Shown piece after piece: positions 5,048 through 5,382 of a stretch of DNA of 5,382 nt. The position numbers were made by a program, and so were the translations under genes. This DNA comes from Crinalium sp049646245 (lineage in GTDB: Bacteria; Cyanobacteriota; Cyanobacteriia; Cyanobacteriales; PCC-9333). Each line of letters opens with the position of its first letter. Position 1 is the first letter of the stretch. The stretch is from positions 1 to 5,382 of the forward strand of contig JBARVL010000177.1 of NCBI GenBank assembly GCA_049646245.1, written 5' to 3'. The notes below the pieces were generated by a model. The model searched no databases. It was given only the letters and a program-made list of their open reading frames with translations, and had not been told where the DNA came from.

Positions 5048-5382
5048 TTATATAACTGGCTCTGGTATTCCCCAGATTTTAATTGACCTGTCAATGCTGT
5101 AGCTTGCAATGAACTCGCGATCGCTACTCATTGCAAGGTGAACAATTGGTGCAGTATGCCCCTCAAAGGTATGTATCTTTTTGTTCGTCAATAAATCCCA
5201 AACAATTATCTCATAATTATCTGTGCAGTATATTAAGACTCGACCATCTCGACTGATAATGCAGGGGGCAACTTCTTTTTCTGATGAAGCGTAGAGAATG
5301 CGATCGCTCCTCAATTCCCATACGCACACTTGATTTTCCCTCATTCCACAAGCCAAAATTTTTCCATCAGGACAAATTGCTA
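5048..5382 (-). CDS. C-terminal end of a WD40-repeat protein (5' part outside the window)
   Basis: The frame is open to the window edge, and the last 110 or so residues are visible, ending EPVI. Three WD40 blades can be traced: ICPDGKILACGMRENQVCVWEL, then ISRDGRVLIYCTDNYEIIVWDL followed by the GH dipeptide of the next repeat (EGHTAPI), then SSDREFIASYSIDRSIKIWGI. WD40 propellers are protein-interaction scaffolds. In cyanobacteria they often follow Ser/Thr kinase, caspase-like or NTPase domains, but the N-terminal part is not here, so the protein's role cannot be stated. A TTG near 5356 is not the start, because the first visible blade continues upstream of it. Two HIP1 sites lie within the gene. 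Confidence 0.85.
   Translation of the reverse strand, partial: AICPDGKILACGMRENQVCVWELRSDRILYASSEKEVAPCIISRDGRVLIYCTDNYEIIVWDLLTNKKIHTFEGHTAPIVHLAMSSDREFIASYSIDRSIKIWGIPEPVI

Overview
The window looks like chromosomal DNA of a cyanobacterium. The palindrome GCGATCGC (HIP1) occurs eight times in 5.4 kb. The genes also fit: a BicA-type bicarbonate transporter, a DesC-type acyl-lipid desaturase and a WD40-repeat protein. Dispersed hairpin repeats between genes are also typical of that phylum. Nothing seen here fixes the genus.

Layout. At 1-1550 on the minus strand is bicA, a SulP-family Na+/HCO3- symporter. It is complete at its N-terminus and cut by the window edge inside its C-terminal STAS domain. 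A 401-bp divergent intergenic region (1551-1951) separates it from a small plus-strand cupin protein (1952-2338). A non-coding stretch of about 240 bp follows. It holds a MITE-like inverted-repeat element (about 2340-2480) and a triple 10-bp tandem repeat (2516-2545). At 2578-3840 on the minus strand is an unusual 420-residue TetR/AcrR-type regulator. Its C-terminal half resembles a catalytically degraded tyrosine recombinase (phage integrase) domain. It is divergent from a plus-strand stearoyl/acyl-lipid delta-9 desaturase gene (4026-4883). The 185-bp region between them holds two TGCAAGT-N3-ACTTGCA type operators, one perfect and one degenerate. After the desaturase come two hairpins, one of them terminator-like. 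The window ends with the 3' part of a minus-strand WD40-repeat gene (5048-5382).

How the genes may work together. The clearest unit is the divergent regulator-desaturase pair. A TetR-type protein probably binds the paired palindromes between the genes and controls its own expression and fatty-acid desaturation. This resembles the TetR-family regulator DesT and its desaturase targets in Pseudomonas, but the ligand and the role of the integrase-like half are unknown. bicA supplies bicarbonate to the CO2-concentrating mechanism. Its cupin neighbour has no known link to it beyond the shared divergent promoter region. The most novel item is the TetR/integrase-like fusion together with its two-operator control region.
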